64,000 nt of DNA from Pseudomonas sp. EpS/L25 (GTDB lineage: Bacteria; Pseudomonadota; Gammaproteobacteria; Pseudomonadales; Pseudomonadaceae): positions 1,304,263 through 1,368,262 of the forward strand of contig NZ_LNUP01000002.1 in NCBI RefSeq assembly GCF_001512295.1, in the 5' to 3' direction. The notes beneath the pieces are model-generated. The model made no database searches and had not been told where the DNA came from. It was given only the letters and a program-made list of their open reading frames with translations. Shown here in pieces: positions 35,333-46,272 of the stretch; position 1 is the stretch's first letter, and each line of letters starts with the position of its first letter. The position numbers and the translations under genes are program-made.

Positions 35333-36184
35333 ATGTTCCCCGAAAGCCTGACCTTTTCCTTCGCCGATGCGGTGAATCGCGGCGTCGACTGGCTGGTGAC
35401 CCGGTATGGCGATGTCTTCCGCGCCATCTCCGACACCCTGCTACAGGCCATCGTCTGGCTCGAAGGGCTGCTGCGCGGCACGCCCTGGTGGGCCATCCTG
35501 CTGATCGTCGCGGCCCTCGCCGGCCATGCCACCCGCCGGGTGCTGCCGACCCTGGCGATCACCGGCCTTTTGTTCCTGGTTGGCGCCCTGGGGCTATGGG
35601 ACAAGCTGATGCAGACCCTGGCCTTGGTGCTGGTGGCCACCGCCATCGCCGTGGTCATCGGCGTGCCCCTGGGTATCCTCTGCGCCCGCAGCGCCCGGCT
35701 GCGCCTGGTGCTGATGCCACTGCTGGACATCATGCAGACCATGCCCAGCTTCGTGTACCTGATCCCGGTGCTGATGCTGTTCGGCCTGGGCAAGGTGCCG
35801 GCGATCTTCGCCACGGTGATCTATGCCGCGCCACCGCTGATTCGCCTCACCGACCTGGGCATCCGCCAGGTCGACCGCGAGGTCATGGAAGCGGTCAACG
35901 CCTTCGGTGCCAGTCGCTGGCAGCAGCTGTTCGGCGTGCAGCTGCCGCTAGCCCTGCCGAGCATCATGGCCGGTATCAACCAGACCACCATGATGGCACT
36001 GTCCATGGTGGTGATCGCCTCCATGATCGGCGCCCGCGGCCTGGGCGAAGAGGTGCTGGTGGGCATCCAGACCCTGGACGTGGGCAAGGGCCTGCAAGCG
36101 GGGCTGGCCATCGTCATCCTCGCCGTGGTCATCGACCGCATCACCCAGGCCTATGGTCGCCAGCGCCATGAGGTGGAGCGATGA
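35333..36184 (+). CDS. ProW-like ABC permease
   Basis: 283 residues with about six or seven hydrophobic helices. [81 protein letters not shown] is the characteristic ProW/OpuAB segment including the EAA loop. It forms the channel of the importer. The ATPase start at 36181 overlaps its stop. Confidence 0.9.
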   Translation: MFPESLTFSFADAVNRGVDWLVTRYGDVFRAISDTLLQAIVWLEGLLRGTPWWAILLIVAALAGHATRRVLPTLAITGLLFLVGALGLWDKLMQTLALVLVATAIAVVIGVPLGILCARSARLRLVLMPLLDIMQTMPSFVYLIPVLMLFGLGKVPAIFATVIYAAPPLIRLTDLGIRQVDREVMEAVNAFGASRWQQLFGVQLPLALPSIMAGINQTTMMALSMVVIASMIGARGLGEEVLVGIQTLDVGKGLQAGLAIVILAVVIDRITQAYGRQRHEVER

Positions 36185-36996
36185 AGATCGTCGTCGAGCG
36201 GGTCTCCAAGATCTTCGGCAAGCGCCAGCAGGCGGCCCTGGCCTTGCTTCGCGAGGGACGCGACAAGGCCGCTATCCTCGCCCGCACGGGTTGCGTGGTG
36301 GGCGTGGACGATCTGTCACTGGAGATCGCCGAGGGCGAGATCTTCGTCATCATGGGCCTCTCCGGGTCGGGCAAGTCGACCCTGGTGCGCCACCTGAACC
36401 GGCTGATCGACCCCAGCAGCGGGCGCATCCTCATCGATGGCCAGGATATTCTCCAACTACCCCTGCCGGCGCTGCGCGAGCTGCGCCGCCAGCGCATCAG
36501 CATGGTGTTCCAGAGTTTCGGCCTGCTGCCGCATCGGCGGGTGCTGGACAACGTCGCCTACGGGCTCAAGGTGAGGGGCGAGCCCAAGGCGGTCTGCCGC
36601 GAACGGGCGCTGCACTGGCTGGAGGTAGTGGGTCTGGCCGGCTACGAGCGCAAGTGGCCGCACCAGCTCTCCGGGGGCATGCGCCAGCGCGTCGGCCTGG
36701 CGCGGGCCCTGGCGGCGGACACCGAGATCATTCTGATGGACGAGGCCTTTTCCGCCCTCGATCCCCTGATCCGAGCCGAGATGCAGGACCAGCTGTTGGA
36801 ATTGCAGCAGCGCCTGCACAAGACCATCGTCTTCATCACCCATGACCTGGACGAGGCCCTGCGCCTGGGCAACCGCATCGCTATCCTGCGCGATGGGCGT
36901 CTGGTGCAGGTGGGTACCCCCGGGGACATCCTCGGCCAGCCGGCCGATGACTATGTGGCACGCTTCGTCCAGCGACGCAGCGCTGCGACAGTTTGA
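36181..36996 (+). CDS. ProV-like ABC ATPase without CBS domains
   Basis: 271 residues. The N-terminal [34 protein letters not shown] is typical of ProV. Walker A (GLSGSGKS, 59-66), LSGGMRQR (about 163-170) and [15 protein letters not shown] follow. The protein ends soon after the ABC domain, so the CBS pair that senses ionic strength in ProV/OpuA is missing; regulation by osmolarity at this level is unlikely, which favours a catabolic role. Confidence 0.9.
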   Translation: MKIVVERVSKIFGKRQQAALALLREGRDKAAILARTGCVVGVDDLSLEIAEGEIFVIMGLSGSGKSTLVRHLNRLIDPSSGRILIDGQDILQLPLPALRELRRQRISMVFQSFGLLPHRRVLDNVAYGLKVRGEPKAVCRERALHWLEVVGLAGYERKWPHQLSGGMRQRVGLARALAADTEIILMDEAFSALDPLIRAEMQDQLLELQQRLHKTIVFITHDLDEALRLGNRIAILRDGRLVQVGTPGDILGQPADDYVARFVQRRSAATV

Positions 36997-37109
36997 AACA
37001 ATTAGGCTAGAGGCCTTCACGAGCATTTCACGAGAGACGCGCTCTGATGGTGAGACCTGCGGCCTGACCTCGCGTTGGGCCTTTTCTCTACTACTGGAAC
37101 CGCGCCGCA

Positions 37110-37862
37110 ATGGACTACCTGCTACAGCTCGCCGCCGATCCCACCGTCTGGATCGCCCTGGCCACCCTGATCGTGATGGAAGTGGTGCTCGGCATCGACA
37201 ACCTGATCTTCATCTCCATCCTCACCAACAAGCTGCCCGCCCACCAACAGCAGAAGGCCCGCCGTATCGGCATCGGCCTGGCGCTGGTCATGCGCCTGGG
37301 GCTGCTCGGTACCGTGGCCTGGATCGTCCAGCTTACCGAACCCGTCATCGAGGTGTTCGGCAAGAGCTTCTCCTGGAAGGACATCATCCTCATCGCCGGT
37401 GGCCTGTTCCTCTTGTGGAAGGCGACCAAGGAGATCCACCACAACGTCGATCCCGAGCCCGACAGCGCCCTCAGTAAGGGCGGCGAGGTGGCTACCCTGA
37501 GCTTTGGCTCGGCCATCGTGCAGATCCTCCTGCTGGACCTGGTGTTCTCGGTGGACAGCATCATCACCGCGGTAGGCATGACCGAGCACCTGCCGGTGAT
37601 GGTGATCGCGGTGGTGGTGGCGGTGACCGTCATGTTGCTGGCGGCCGACCCCCTGGCCATCTTCATCGACAGGAATCCCACCGTCGTGATGCTGGCGCTG
37701 GGATTCCTGATCATGATCGGCATGACCCTGATCGCTGAAGGCTTCGGTGCCCATGTGCCCAAGGGCTACATCTACGCGGCCATGGCCTTCTCGGCGCTGA
37801 TCGAGGGCCTGAACATGCTGTCGCGGCGGGCCAAGCGCCGTAAGCAGGACGCTGGCAAGTAG
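37110..37862 (+). CDS. TerC-family integral membrane protein
   Basis: 250 residues with seven or more helices. The acidic membrane motifs [16 protein letters not shown] and [17 protein letters not shown] are hallmarks of TerC/Alx proteins, several of which export manganese or other metals. The ribosome site is weak. I looked for a yybP-ykoY-type riboswitch upstream (36997-37109) and did not recognise one. A terminator follows. Confidence 0.88.
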   Translation: MDYLLQLAADPTVWIALATLIVMEVVLGIDNLIFISILTNKLPAHQQQKARRIGIGLALVMRLGLLGTVAWIVQLTEPVIEVFGKSFSWKDIILIAGGLFLLWKATKEIHHNVDPEPDSALSKGGEVATLSFGSAIVQILLLDLVFSVDSIITAVGMTEHLPVMVIAVVVAVTVMLLAADPLAIFIDRNPTVVMLALGFLIMIGMTLIAEGFGAHVPKGYIYAAMAFSALIEGLNMLSRRAKRRKQDAGK

Positions 37863-37869
37863 GAAATCG

Positions 37870-37910
37870 AGACGTGCCGGAAGGCCTTGTTACATTCCGG
37901 CACGTCTATT
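37870..37910 (+). terminator. Hairpin terminator after TerC gene
   Basis: AGACGTGCCGGAA (37870-37882) and TTCCGGCACGTCT (37895-37907) form a 13-bp stem with a 12-base loop, followed by ATTGCT. Confidence 0.65.
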
Positions 37911-37994
37911 GCTAACAATTAATTCAAGGACTAGGCACTATCGGTCGAGACCCTTGTCATAGCAGCGTCACACGCGAGGTTTACAACTGAAGTC

Positions 37995-38219
37995 ATGAAC
38001 ATACAAGCCCAAGCCCAGAACGCCATGCATGCCCTCAGCGCCGCTTTCGCGCCGATGAGCTGCGTCATCGACGCCCCCAGCAAGCGGGGTTTTTCCTTCA
38101 TCGTCGTCAACGAGCATGGCGTGGCCAAGCACACCCGCCGGATCTATCGCGACGAATACAGCAGCCCGAGCCGCCTGCAGGCCATCATCGACAGTACCCG
38201 CCTGGCCATCGCCGGCTGA
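37995..38219 (+). CDS. Small conserved hypothetical protein
   Basis: 74 residues (MNIQAQAQNAMHALSAAFAPM...). It has no signal peptide or membrane segment; a mixed alpha/beta pattern with GFSFIVVNEHGVAKHTRRIYRDEYSS in the middle is visible. I believe similar short proteins are found in other pseudomonads, but I do not know a function. It is convergent with the AtoE-like gene. Confidence 0.6.
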   Translation: MNIQAQAQNAMHALSAAFAPMSCVIDAPSKRGFSFIVVNEHGVAKHTRRIYRDEYSSPSRLQAIIDSTRLAIAG

Positions 38220-38275
38220 GATTCAGCCGGCTTCCGCTTTACCCCTCTCGCCTTACCTTCTGCGCCCCACCCGAG

Positions 38276-39697
38276 CTACGGGTGTACCGGCGGCAGATAC
38301 GCCAACGTTCCCCCCAACAGCCACAGCAGGACCAGCACCAAAGGTGCATGGACCAGCAGCTGCACGAAGGAAAAGCCGACCAGATCGCGCGCCTTCAGCC
38401 CCAGCACGCCCAGCAGCGGCAGCATGTAGAAGGGATTGATCAGATTCGGCAGTGCCTCGGCGGCGTTGTAGATCTGCACGGCCCAGCCCAGGTGATACTG
38501 CAGGTCGTTGGCCACCTGCATCACATAGGGCGCCTCGATGATCCACTTGCCCCCGCCCGAGGGAATGAAGAACCCCAGCAGCGCCGAGTAGACGCCCATC
38601 AGCAGGGCGAAGGTGTCGTGGGTGGCGATCTGGGTGAAGAACGCCGCAATATGGTGCGCCAGGGTCTGGCCATCGGTACCGTTGACCTTGGTCAGGATGG
38701 CGGCAATGGAGCCGTACAGCGGAAACTGGATCAGCACCCCGGTGGTCGCCGGCACCGCGCGGGCCACGGCGTCGAGGAAATGCCGCGGCCGCCAGTGCAG
38801 CAGGGCGCCCAGGGTGATGAACAGCAGGTTGTAGGTGTTCAGCCCGGAGATGGCCTCGATGGCCGGCTTGCTGGCGAATTCCTGCACCAGCCAGCCTGCG
38901 GCCAATAGCACCAGCAGCACGATCAGGATCGGGCTGTATTCCAGCCATTCGCCCGGACGGGTCGGCTTGGCCGCAGGCTTGGGCGCCGGGGAGACGTCGA
39001 CGCCGCAGGCGCGGGCATCCCGGGCGCTGTCCGGCCCGGGCGCGGTAACGTAGGCGATCACCGCCGAGACCACCAGCAGCACCAGCAGCAGGACGCCGGA
39101 CTGCCAGAGGAATAGCGTCTGGCTGAAGGGGATCACTCCGGTGATGGCGAGGATCGACGGCGGCAGGCTGGCCGGGTTGGCCTGCAGTTGCGCCGCCGAA
39201 GACGACAGTCCCAGCGCCCAGACCGCGCCCAGGCCCAGGTAGGCGGCGGCACCGGCGGCGCGGTAGTCCATCTTGAGTTCTTCGCGGCGGGCCAGGGCGC
39301 GCACCAGCAGGCCGCCGAACACCAGGCTCAGTCCCCAGTTGAGCAGGGAGGCGAGCATGGCCACCAGGGCCACCCAGCACACCGCACCACGGCCGGTACG
39401 GGGCACCTGCGCCAGGCGTTCGATCAGTCGCCCCGCCGGGCCGGAGCTGGCGACCACGTAGCCGCCGATGACCACGAAGGCCATCTGCATGGTGAAGGGA
39501 ATCAGGCTCCAGAAACCGTCGCCGAAGGCCTTGGCCGTGGTGGTGGCCGGTGCGCCCATGCCGAGGGCGGCCAGGGCCACCACGGCCACGGCGAGCACGG
39601 CGAACACCCAGGAATCGGGAAACCAGCGCTCGGCCCAGTTGGAACAGGCCAGGGCGAAGCGCGCGCTGCGCGAATCGCGGGAGGGGGTGGTGGTCAT
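38276..39697 (-). CDS. atoE: AtoE-type short-chain fatty acid/acetoacetate transporter
   Basis: ATG 39697 (MTTTPSRDSRSARF) follows AAGGA, giving 473 residues. About eleven to twelve helices are visible with QMAFVVIGGYVVASS, NWGLSLVFGGLLVRALARR and GFFIPSGGGKWIIEAPYV, all AtoE/SCFA-transporter blocks. It likely imports acetoacetate or short fatty acids for the thiolase and CoA-transferase encoded upstream. A REP pair separates it from the thiolase gene, and a long AACAACAACAA tract lies before its ribosome site. Confidence 0.85.
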   Translation of the reverse strand: MTTTPSRDSRSARFALACSNWAERWFPDSWVFAVLAVAVVALAALGMGAPATTTAKAFGDGFWSLIPFTMQMAFVVIGGYVVASSGPAGRLIERLAQVPRTGRGAVCWVALVAMLASLLNWGLSLVFGGLLVRALARREELKMDYRAAGAAAYLGLGAVWALGLSSSAAQLQANPASLPPSILAITGVIPFSQTLFLWQSGVLLLVLLVVSAVIAYVTAPGPDSARDARACGVDVSPAPKPAAKPTRPGEWLEYSPILIVLLVLLAAGWLVQEFASKPAIEAISGLNTYNLLFITLGALLHWRPRHFLDAVARAVPATTGVLIQFPLYGSIAAILTKVNGTDGQTLAHHIAAFFTQIATHDTFALLMGVYSALLGFFIPSGGGKWIIEAPYVMQVANDLQYHLGWAVQIYNAAEALPNLINPFYMLPLLGVLGLKARDLVGFSFVQLLVHAPLVLVLLWLLGGTLAYLPPVHP

Positions 39698-39706
39698 GGG
39701 AGATCC

Positions 39707-39724
39707 TTTTGTTGTTGTTTTTTT
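39707..39724 (-). promoter_or_regulatory. Long CA-type motif before atoE
   Basis: The minus strand reads AAAAAAACAACAACAAAA directly before the GGA of the ribosome site, the longest run of AAnAAnAA motifs in the window. Confidence 0.5.
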
Positions 39725-39740
39725 GGGAAACATCGGCAGT

Positions 39741-39771
39741 AGGGTGGAAAACGGCGAAGCCTTTTCCACGG
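39741..39771 (+). repeat. Fragment of the composite repeat
   Basis: GTGGAAAACGGCGAAGCCTTTTCCACG repeats only the terminal GGAAAA/TTTTCC hairpin of the composite element; a similar fragment lies at 54919-54955. Confidence 0.5.
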
Positions 39772-39789
39772 GTTTTCACGTTGAGGGTC

Positions 39790-39855
39790 TGATCGTGGCC
39801 ATGGGCCGCTCCTACAGGGATTGATGCTTTTGTAGGAGCGGCCCATGGCCGCGAT
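39790..39855. repeat. REP inverted pair between atoB and atoE
   Basis: Two REP units in opposite orientation (39790-39815 and 39831-39855) surround a short spacer. The pair lies inside the ketone-body gene run and could lower read-through to atoE or protect the upstream message from 3' decay. Confidence 0.8.
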
Positions 39856-39870
39856 AAAATCATCAATCGG

Positions 39871-41052
39871 CTACCGCCGCTCCACCGCGAGCGCCACGCC
39901 CTGACCGCCACCGATGCACAGGGTCGCCAAGCCTCGACGCCCGTCACGGCGGCGCAGTTCGTGGAGCAGGGTCACCAGCACGCGGCAACCCGAGGCGCCG
40001 ATGGGGTGGCCCAGGGCGATGGCGCCGCCGTTGACGTTGACCTTGTCGTCATCCCAACCCAACTCCTGACCCACCGCCAGGGCCTGGGCGGCGAAGGCTT
40101 CGTTGGCCTCGATCAGGTCCAGGTCGGCCAGCTGCCAACCGGCCTTTTCCAGGGTCTTGCGGGTGGCCGACACCGGGCCGATGCCCATGATCGCCGGGTC
40201 CACCCCGGCGCTGGCATAGGCGGTGATATGGGCCAGCGGCGTCAGGCCCAAGGCGGCAGCCCTGGCCGCACTCATCACCAGCACCGCAGCGGCGCCGTCG
40301 TTGAGGCTGGAGGCGTTGCCGGCGGTGATGCTGCCGTCCTTGGCGAAGGCCGGTCGCAGCCGGGCCAGGCCCTCGGCGGTGGTATCGGCACGAATGCCTT
40401 CGTCGGTCTCGAACGCCAGAGGATCACCCTTGCGCTGGGGGATGAACACCGGAGTGATCTCCTCGCGGAAACGCCCCGACTCCACCGCCGCCGCAGCTCT
40501 TTGCTGGGAGCGGGCGGCAAAGGCGTCCTGGGCCTCGCGGCTGATGCCGTACTTCTGCACCAGATTCTCCGCGGTCTGGCCCATGTGGTAGTCGTTGAAG
40601 GCATCCCAGAGGCCATCGCTGATCATGGAGTCGACCAGCTCGGCATGGCCCAGGCGCAAGCCGCTGCGCACCTTGGGCAGCACATAGGGCGCCAGGCTCA
40701 TGTTCTCCATGCCGCCGGCGACGACGATCTCGGCGTCGCCGCAACGGATCGCCTGGACGGCCAACTGCACCGCCTTGAGGCCGGAGCCACAGACCTTGTT
40801 CAGGGTCAGGGCCGGTACCTCATGGGGCAGGCCAGCCTTGACCGCTGCCTGGCGCGCCGGATTCTGGCCGGCGCCGGCGGTGAGCACCTGGCCGAGGATG
40901 ACTTCATCCACCTGCGCTGGCGCCACGCCGGTCTGCTCCAGCAGGGCGCGGATGACGGTCGCGCCGAGCTCCACCGCGGGTACGTTGGCCAGGGAGCCCT
41001 GGAAGCTGCCGACTGCGGTACGGGTGGCGGCGACGATGACGACGTCTTGCAT
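39871..41052 (-). CDS. atoB: Acetyl-CoA acetyltransferase (thiolase)
   Basis: ATG 41052 ([19 protein letters not shown]) gives 393 residues. The catalytic triad is in place: Cys88 ([11 protein letters not shown]), His349 ([10 protein letters not shown]) and Cys379 (LCIGGGQG). It cleaves acetoacetyl-CoA to two acetyl-CoA in the last step of 3-hydroxybutyrate use. It starts 13 bases after the end of CoA-transferase subunit B, in the same operon. Confidence 0.93.
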   Translation of the reverse strand: MQDVVIVAATRTAVGSFQGSLANVPAVELGATVIRALLEQTGVAPAQVDEVILGQVLTAGAGQNPARQAAVKAGLPHEVPALTLNKVCGSGLKAVQLAVQAIRCGDAEIVVAGGMENMSLAPYVLPKVRSGLRLGHAELVDSMISDGLWDAFNDYHMGQTAENLVQKYGISREAQDAFAARSQQRAAAAVESGRFREEITPVFIPQRKGDPLAFETDEGIRADTTAEGLARLRPAFAKDGSITAGNASSLNDGAAAVLVMSAARAAALGLTPLAHITAYASAGVDPAIMGIGPVSATRKTLEKAGWQLADLDLIEANEAFAAQALAVGQELGWDDDKVNVNGGAIALGHPIGASGCRVLVTLLHELRRRDGRRGLATLCIGGGQGVALAVERR

Positions 41053-41065
41053 GGTAGGGGTCTCC

Positions 41066-41692
41066 TCAGGCTTGGATGGGGGCGCCGGTGGCGGCGCGCA
41101 GTTCATCGAGGCTGACGCCTTCGGCCAGCTCCACCAGCTTCAGGCCGCCTTCGGTCACCTCCAGCACGGCCAGGTCGGTGATGATCAGGTCTACCACGCC
41201 GACGCCGGTCAGTGGCAGGTCACAGGCCGGCAGAATCTTGTGGGCGCCCTTGGCAGTGTGCTCCATGAGCACCACCACGCGCTGCACGCCGGCCACCAGG
41301 TCCATGGCGCCGCCCATGCCCTTGACCATCTTGCCGGGAATCATCCAGTTGGCTAGGTCGCCTTGTGCCGACACCTGCATGGCGCCAAGGATGGCCAGGT
41401 TGACGTGACCGCCGCGGATCATGCCGAAGCTGGCGGCGCTGTCGAAATAGCTGCTGCCGGGCAGGGCGGTGACGGTCTGCTTGCCGGCGTTGATCAGGTC
41501 CGGATCGACCGTCTCGGCGGTGGGGAAGGGGCCGATGCCGAGCAGGCCGTTCTCCGACTGCAGCCAGACGTCCATGCCGGCGGGGATGTAGTTGGCGACG
41601 AGGGTCGGCAAGCCGATGCCGAGGTTGACGTAGAAGCCGTCCTGCAGCTCCCGGGCGGCGCGTTGCGCCATCTGTTCGCGGGTCCAGGCCAT
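41066..41692 (-). CDS. dhcB: 3-oxoacid CoA-transferase subunit B
   Basis: 208 residues. [17 protein letters not shown] and [12 protein letters not shown], with the catalytic Glu47, are typical of the beta subunit of class I CoA-transferases. With subunit A it moves CoA between succinyl-CoA (or acetyl-CoA) and acetoacetate, or dehydrocarnitine in the DhcAB reading. The symbol follows the P. aeruginosa gene order as I recall it; atoA/scoB is equally apt. Confidence 0.85.
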   Translation of the reverse strand: MAWTREQMAQRAARELQDGFYVNLGIGLPTLVANYIPAGMDVWLQSENGLLGIGPFPTAETVDPDLINAGKQTVTALPGSSYFDSAASFGMIRGGHVNLAILGAMQVSAQGDLANWMIPGKMVKGMGGAMDLVAGVQRVVVLMEHTAKGAHKILPACDLPLTGVGVVDLIITDLAVLEVTEGGLKLVELAEGVSLDELRAATGAPIQA

Positions 41693-41693
41693 C

Positions 41694-42395
41694 TTACTTC
41701 TCCTCGCTCAGGGTGCGTTTCTCGATGCGTTTCTCGGGGGTGGCGTTGACCACCAGGCGCTGCACGAAGATGCCGGGCAGGTGGATCTGGTCGGGGTCCA
41801 GCTCGCCGACTTCCACCAGCTCTTCCACCTCGGCGACGCAGACGCGACCGGCCATGGCGCACAGCGGATTGAAGTTGCGCGCGGTCTTGTTGAAGACCAG
41901 GTTGCCGGCCTTGTCGGCGCGTTGCGCCTTGACCAGGGCCACGTCGGCGGTCAGCGCCAGTTCCATGACATGGGGCTGGCCGTTGAAGTCGCGAACCTCC
42001 TTGCCCTCGGCCACCAGGGTGCCGTAGCCGGTGCGGGTGTAGAACGCCGGAATGCCCGCGCCGCCGGCACGCAGCTTCTCGGCCAGGGTGCCCTGGGGGG
42101 TGAATTCCAGCTCCAGTTCGCCGGCCAGGTACTGGCGCTCGAATTCCTTGTTCTCGCCCACGTAGGAGGAAATCATCTTGCGGATCTGCCGCGTCTCCAG
42201 CAGTTGGCCGAGGCCGAAGCCGTCCACCCCGGCGTTGTTGCTGATGGCGGTCAGTTCGCGGGCGCCGGTGTCGCGCAGGGCGGCGATCAGCGCCTCGGGG
42301 ATGCCGCAGAGGCCGAAGCCGCCCACGGCCAGGGTGATGCCGTCGCTGACCAGCCCGTCGAGGGCGGCCGCGGCGTTGGGATAGAGCTTGTTCAT
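41694..42395 (-). CDS. dhcA: 3-oxoacid CoA-transferase subunit A
   Basis: ATG 42395 ([19 protein letters not shown]) follows AGAGGAT, giving 233 residues. [16 protein letters not shown] is the class I CoA-transferase alpha-subunit motif. It is separated by one base from subunit B. An AATAACGACAA tract, a weaker CA-type motif, precedes its ribosome site (42409-42420). atoD/scoA are alternative names. Confidence 0.85.
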   Translation of the reverse strand: MNKLYPNAAAALDGLVSDGITLAVGGFGLCGIPEALIAALRDTGARELTAISNNAGVDGFGLGQLLETRQIRKMISSYVGENKEFERQYLAGELELEFTPQGTLAEKLRAGGAGIPAFYTRTGYGTLVAEGKEVRDFNGQPHVMELALTADVALVKAQRADKAGNLVFNKTARNFNPLCAMAGRVCVAEVEELVEVGELDPDQIHLPGIFVQRLVVNATPEKRIEKRTLSEEK

Positions 42396-42414
42396 GATGG
42401 AGATCCTCTTGTCG

Positions 42415-43167
42415 TTATTGGGCGGTCCAGCCGCCGTCCATGGTCCAGGCGGCGCCGCGCACCTGGGCGGCGGCATCGCTGCACAGGAACAGCGCCAGCT
42501 CGCCCAGCTGCGCGGTGGTAACGAAATCCTGCGACGGCTGCTTTTCGCTGAGCAGGTCGCGACGCGCCTGGTCCGGGTCGCTGCCACGGCTGTCCAGCTG
42601 CTGCTGGATCAGCGGGGTGAGCACGAAGCCCGGGCAGAGTGCGTTGCAGGTGATACCGGTGCGGGCGGTTTCCAGCGCGGTGACCTTGGTCAGGCCCACC
42701 ACGCCGTGCTTGGCGGCGACGTAGGCGGCCTTACCGGTGGAGGCCACCAGGCCGTGCACCGAGGAGATATTGACGATGCGGCCCCAGTCGCGCTCGCGCA
42801 TGCCCGGCAGCGCCAGGCGGGTGGTGTGGAAGACGGCCGAGAGATTGAGGGCGATCACCGCGTCCCAGCGCTCCACCGGGAAATCTTCCACAGGCGCCAC
42901 GTGCTGGATGCCGGCGTTGTTGACCAGGATGTCCACGCCGCCGAAGTCGCGCTGGGCGTAGGCGAAGAGGTCTTCGATCTCGTCCGGCCTGGACAGGTCG
43001 GCGCCGTGGAAGCCACTCCGGGCGGCGAGGCTGGCCTGGGCCGTAGCGGGATCGCCAAAGCCGTTGAGGATGAGGGTGGCGCCAGCGGCGGCCAGGCGCT
43101 GGGCGATGCCCAGGCCGATGCCGCTGGTGGAGCCGGTGACCAGGGCGGTCTTGCCGGTGAGGTCCAT
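42415..43167 (-). CDS. bdhA: (R)-3-hydroxybutyrate dehydrogenase
   Basis: 250 residues, SDR family: TGSTSGIG at 11-18, Ser136 and Tyr149-x3-Lys153. [33 protein letters not shown] and QPSQDFVT are characteristic of 3-hydroxybutyrate dehydrogenases. It oxidises (R)-3-hydroxybutyrate to acetoacetate with NAD. It lies between the GntP permease and the CoA-transferase genes, giving a complete route: uptake, oxidation, activation, thiolysis. Confidence 0.9.
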   Translation of the reverse strand: MDLTGKTALVTGSTSGIGLGIAQRLAAAGATLILNGFGDPATAQASLAARSGFHGADLSRPDEIEDLFAYAQRDFGGVDILVNNAGIQHVAPVEDFPVERWDAVIALNLSAVFHTTRLALPGMRERDWGRIVNISSVHGLVASTGKAAYVAAKHGVVGLTKVTALETARTGITCNALCPGFVLTPLIQQQLDSRGSDPDQARRDLLSEKQPSQDFVTTAQLGELALFLCSDAAAQVRGAAWTMDGGWTAQ

Positions 43168-43177
43168 GGTGGTCTCC

Positions 43178-44572
43178 TTAGACGAGGCCGGTCAGGTAGT
43201 AGAGGGCGATGACGAAGAACACCGCCACGGTCTTGATCAGGGTGATCTTGAACACGCCGCCATAGGCTTCGCGATGGGTCAGGCCGGTCACCGCCAGCAG
43301 GGTGATGACCGCGCCGTTGTGCGGCAGGGTGTCCATGCCGCCGCTGGCCATGGCCGCCACCCGGTGCAGCACTTCCAGGGGGATATTGGCGGCGTGGGCG
43401 GCGGCGATGAAGGTGTCGCTCATGGCGGCCAGGGCGATGCTCATGCCACCTGACGCCGAGCCGGTGATACCGGCCAGCAGGGTCACGCTCACCGCTTCGT
43501 TGATCAGCGGATCGGGGATGGCCTTGAGGCCCTGGGCGAACAGCACGAAGCCGGGCAGGGCGGCGATCACCGCGCCGAAGCCGTATTCCGACGCCGTATT
43601 CATCCCCGCCAGCAGGGCGCCGGACACGGCGGTCTTGCTGCCCTCGGCCAGGCGCCCGCGGATGGCGCCGAAGCCGGTGGCCAGCACCAGCAGGATGCCT
43701 GCCAGCAGCGCGCCTTCCACCGCCCAGATACCGGTCAGCTTGGCCACCTCCTGGGTCACCGGCTTGGCCATGCCGGGTAGGGCCAGGTTATGGGTGGCGC
43801 CATACCAGTCGGGAATCCAGCGGGTCAGCAGCCCGTTGAGTACCCCCACCAGCACCAGCGGCGCCAGGGCCAGCCAGGGATTGGGCAGCGGCAGGTCGGC
43901 GGCGGTCTCGGGTTCGTTGCGCAGCGGTACGCTGGCATAGCCTTCGCCACCGGTGCGGGCCTTGCGGCGGGCGCTGCCGAGGTAGGTCAGGCCCACGGCG
44001 ATGACGAACAGCGAGCCGGCCAGGCCCAGCCAGGGCGCGGCCCAGGCGGTGGTCTGGAAGAAGCTGGTGGGAATGATGTTCTGGATCTGCGGCGTGCCGG
44101 GCAGAGCGTCCATGGTGAAGGAGAAGGCGCCCAGGGCGATGGTCGCCGGGATCAGTCGCTTGGGGATGTCGCTCTGGCGAAACATCTCGGCGGCGAAGGG
44201 ATAGACGGCGAAGACCACCACGAACAGCGAGACGCCGCCGTAGGTGAGCAGGGCGCAGACCGCGACGATCACCGGGATGGCCCGCTCGCGACCGAGCAAG
44301 CGGATGGCCGCGGCGACGATGGCGCGGGAGAAGCCCGATAGCTCGATCAGCTTGCCGAACAGGGCACCGAGCATGAACACCGGGAAATAGAGTTTGAGAA
44401 AGCCCACCATCTTGTCCATGAACACCCCGGTGAAGGCAGGCGCCACGGCGGACGGATCGGTTAGCAGGACGGCACCAAGGGCGGCAAGGGGGGCGAAGAG
44501 GATGACACTGAAACCCCGGTAGGCGGCGAACATCAGCAGCGCCAGGGCGGCGAGTGCGATCAGGACACTCAT
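43178..44572 (-). CDS. GntP-family permease, probable 3-hydroxybutyrate importer
   Basis: 464 residues with about twelve helices. FMLGALFGKLIELSGFSRAIVAAAIRLLGRERAIP and LPHNGAVITLLAVTGLTHREAYGG fit the GntP family, and the gene is first in the operon before bdhA. The corresponding P. aeruginosa gene lies between bdhA and hbcR. Gluconate import is the default family role but the context points to hydroxybutyrate. The 5' leader has a hairpin and a CA-type motif, and a sigma-54 promoter lies upstream. Confidence 0.85.
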   Translation of the reverse strand: MSVLIALAALALLMFAAYRGFSVILFAPLAALGAVLLTDPSAVAPAFTGVFMDKMVGFLKLYFPVFMLGALFGKLIELSGFSRAIVAAAIRLLGRERAIPVIVAVCALLTYGGVSLFVVVFAVYPFAAEMFRQSDIPKRLIPATIALGAFSFTMDALPGTPQIQNIIPTSFFQTTAWAAPWLGLAGSLFVIAVGLTYLGSARRKARTGGEGYASVPLRNEPETAADLPLPNPWLALAPLVLVGVLNGLLTRWIPDWYGATHNLALPGMAKPVTQEVAKLTGIWAVEGALLAGILLVLATGFGAIRGRLAEGSKTAVSGALLAGMNTASEYGFGAVIAALPGFVLFAQGLKAIPDPLINEAVSVTLLAGITGSASGGMSIALAAMSDTFIAAAHAANIPLEVLHRVAAMASGGMDTLPHNGAVITLLAVTGLTHREAYGGVFKITLIKTVAVFFVIALYYLTGLV

Positions 44573-44585
44573 GGCTTCTCCTAGA

Positions 44586-44620
44586 GCTTCGCCTGTGGCG
44601 AAGCGGTTCTTGTTGTTATA
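44586..44620 (-). promoter_or_regulatory. GntP leader: hairpin and CA-type motif
   Basis: GCTTCGCC (44586-44593) and GGCGAAGC (44597-44604) form an 8-bp stem with a TGT loop ending just upstream of the AGGAG ribosome site. On the minus strand TATAACAACAAGAA (44607-44620) precedes the hairpin and matches AAnAAnAA. Confidence 0.45.
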
Positions 44621-44650
44621 GGGGCGATACAGGGATCGCCTGAGCGAGGG

Positions 44651-44666
44651 AGCCAGAACCGTGCCA
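44651..44666 (-). promoter_or_regulatory. Sigma-54 promoter of the 3-hydroxybutyrate operon
   Basis: On the minus strand the site reads TGGCACGGTTCTGGCT, which differs from TGGCACRNNNNTTGCW at one base and keeps the essential GG and GC. Transcription would begin near 44640, 68 bases before the GntP start. The HbcR gene next door encodes the expected activator. Confidence 0.75.
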
Positions 44667-44745
44667 GGTTTTTAAATCATTGTTTTATATGGATTTTTAT
44701 TTTGCCGACTGCCAATCGCCAGCAAGTTTTCTCAAAAGCTGGACC

Positions 44746-44806
44746 CTGTAGGGGCGGCCCATGGCCGCGATTGACGATTTATCGCGGCCATGGGCCCTCC
44801 TACAGG
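44746..44806. repeat. REP inverted pair
   Basis: Two REP units in opposite orientation with the core GGCGGCCCATGGCCGCGAT and its complement lie between hbcR and the sigma-54 promoter region. Confidence 0.8.
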
Positions 44807-44829
44807 ATGTCTCAATATTAGGATACATC

Positions 44830-46268
<1,439 letters not shown>

Positions 46269-46272
<4 letters not shown>

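Noticed and set aside
36997-37109. Manganese (yybP-ykoY) riboswitch before the TerC gene
   Set aside because: TerC relatives can have one, but I could not find the conserved loops in this short leader.
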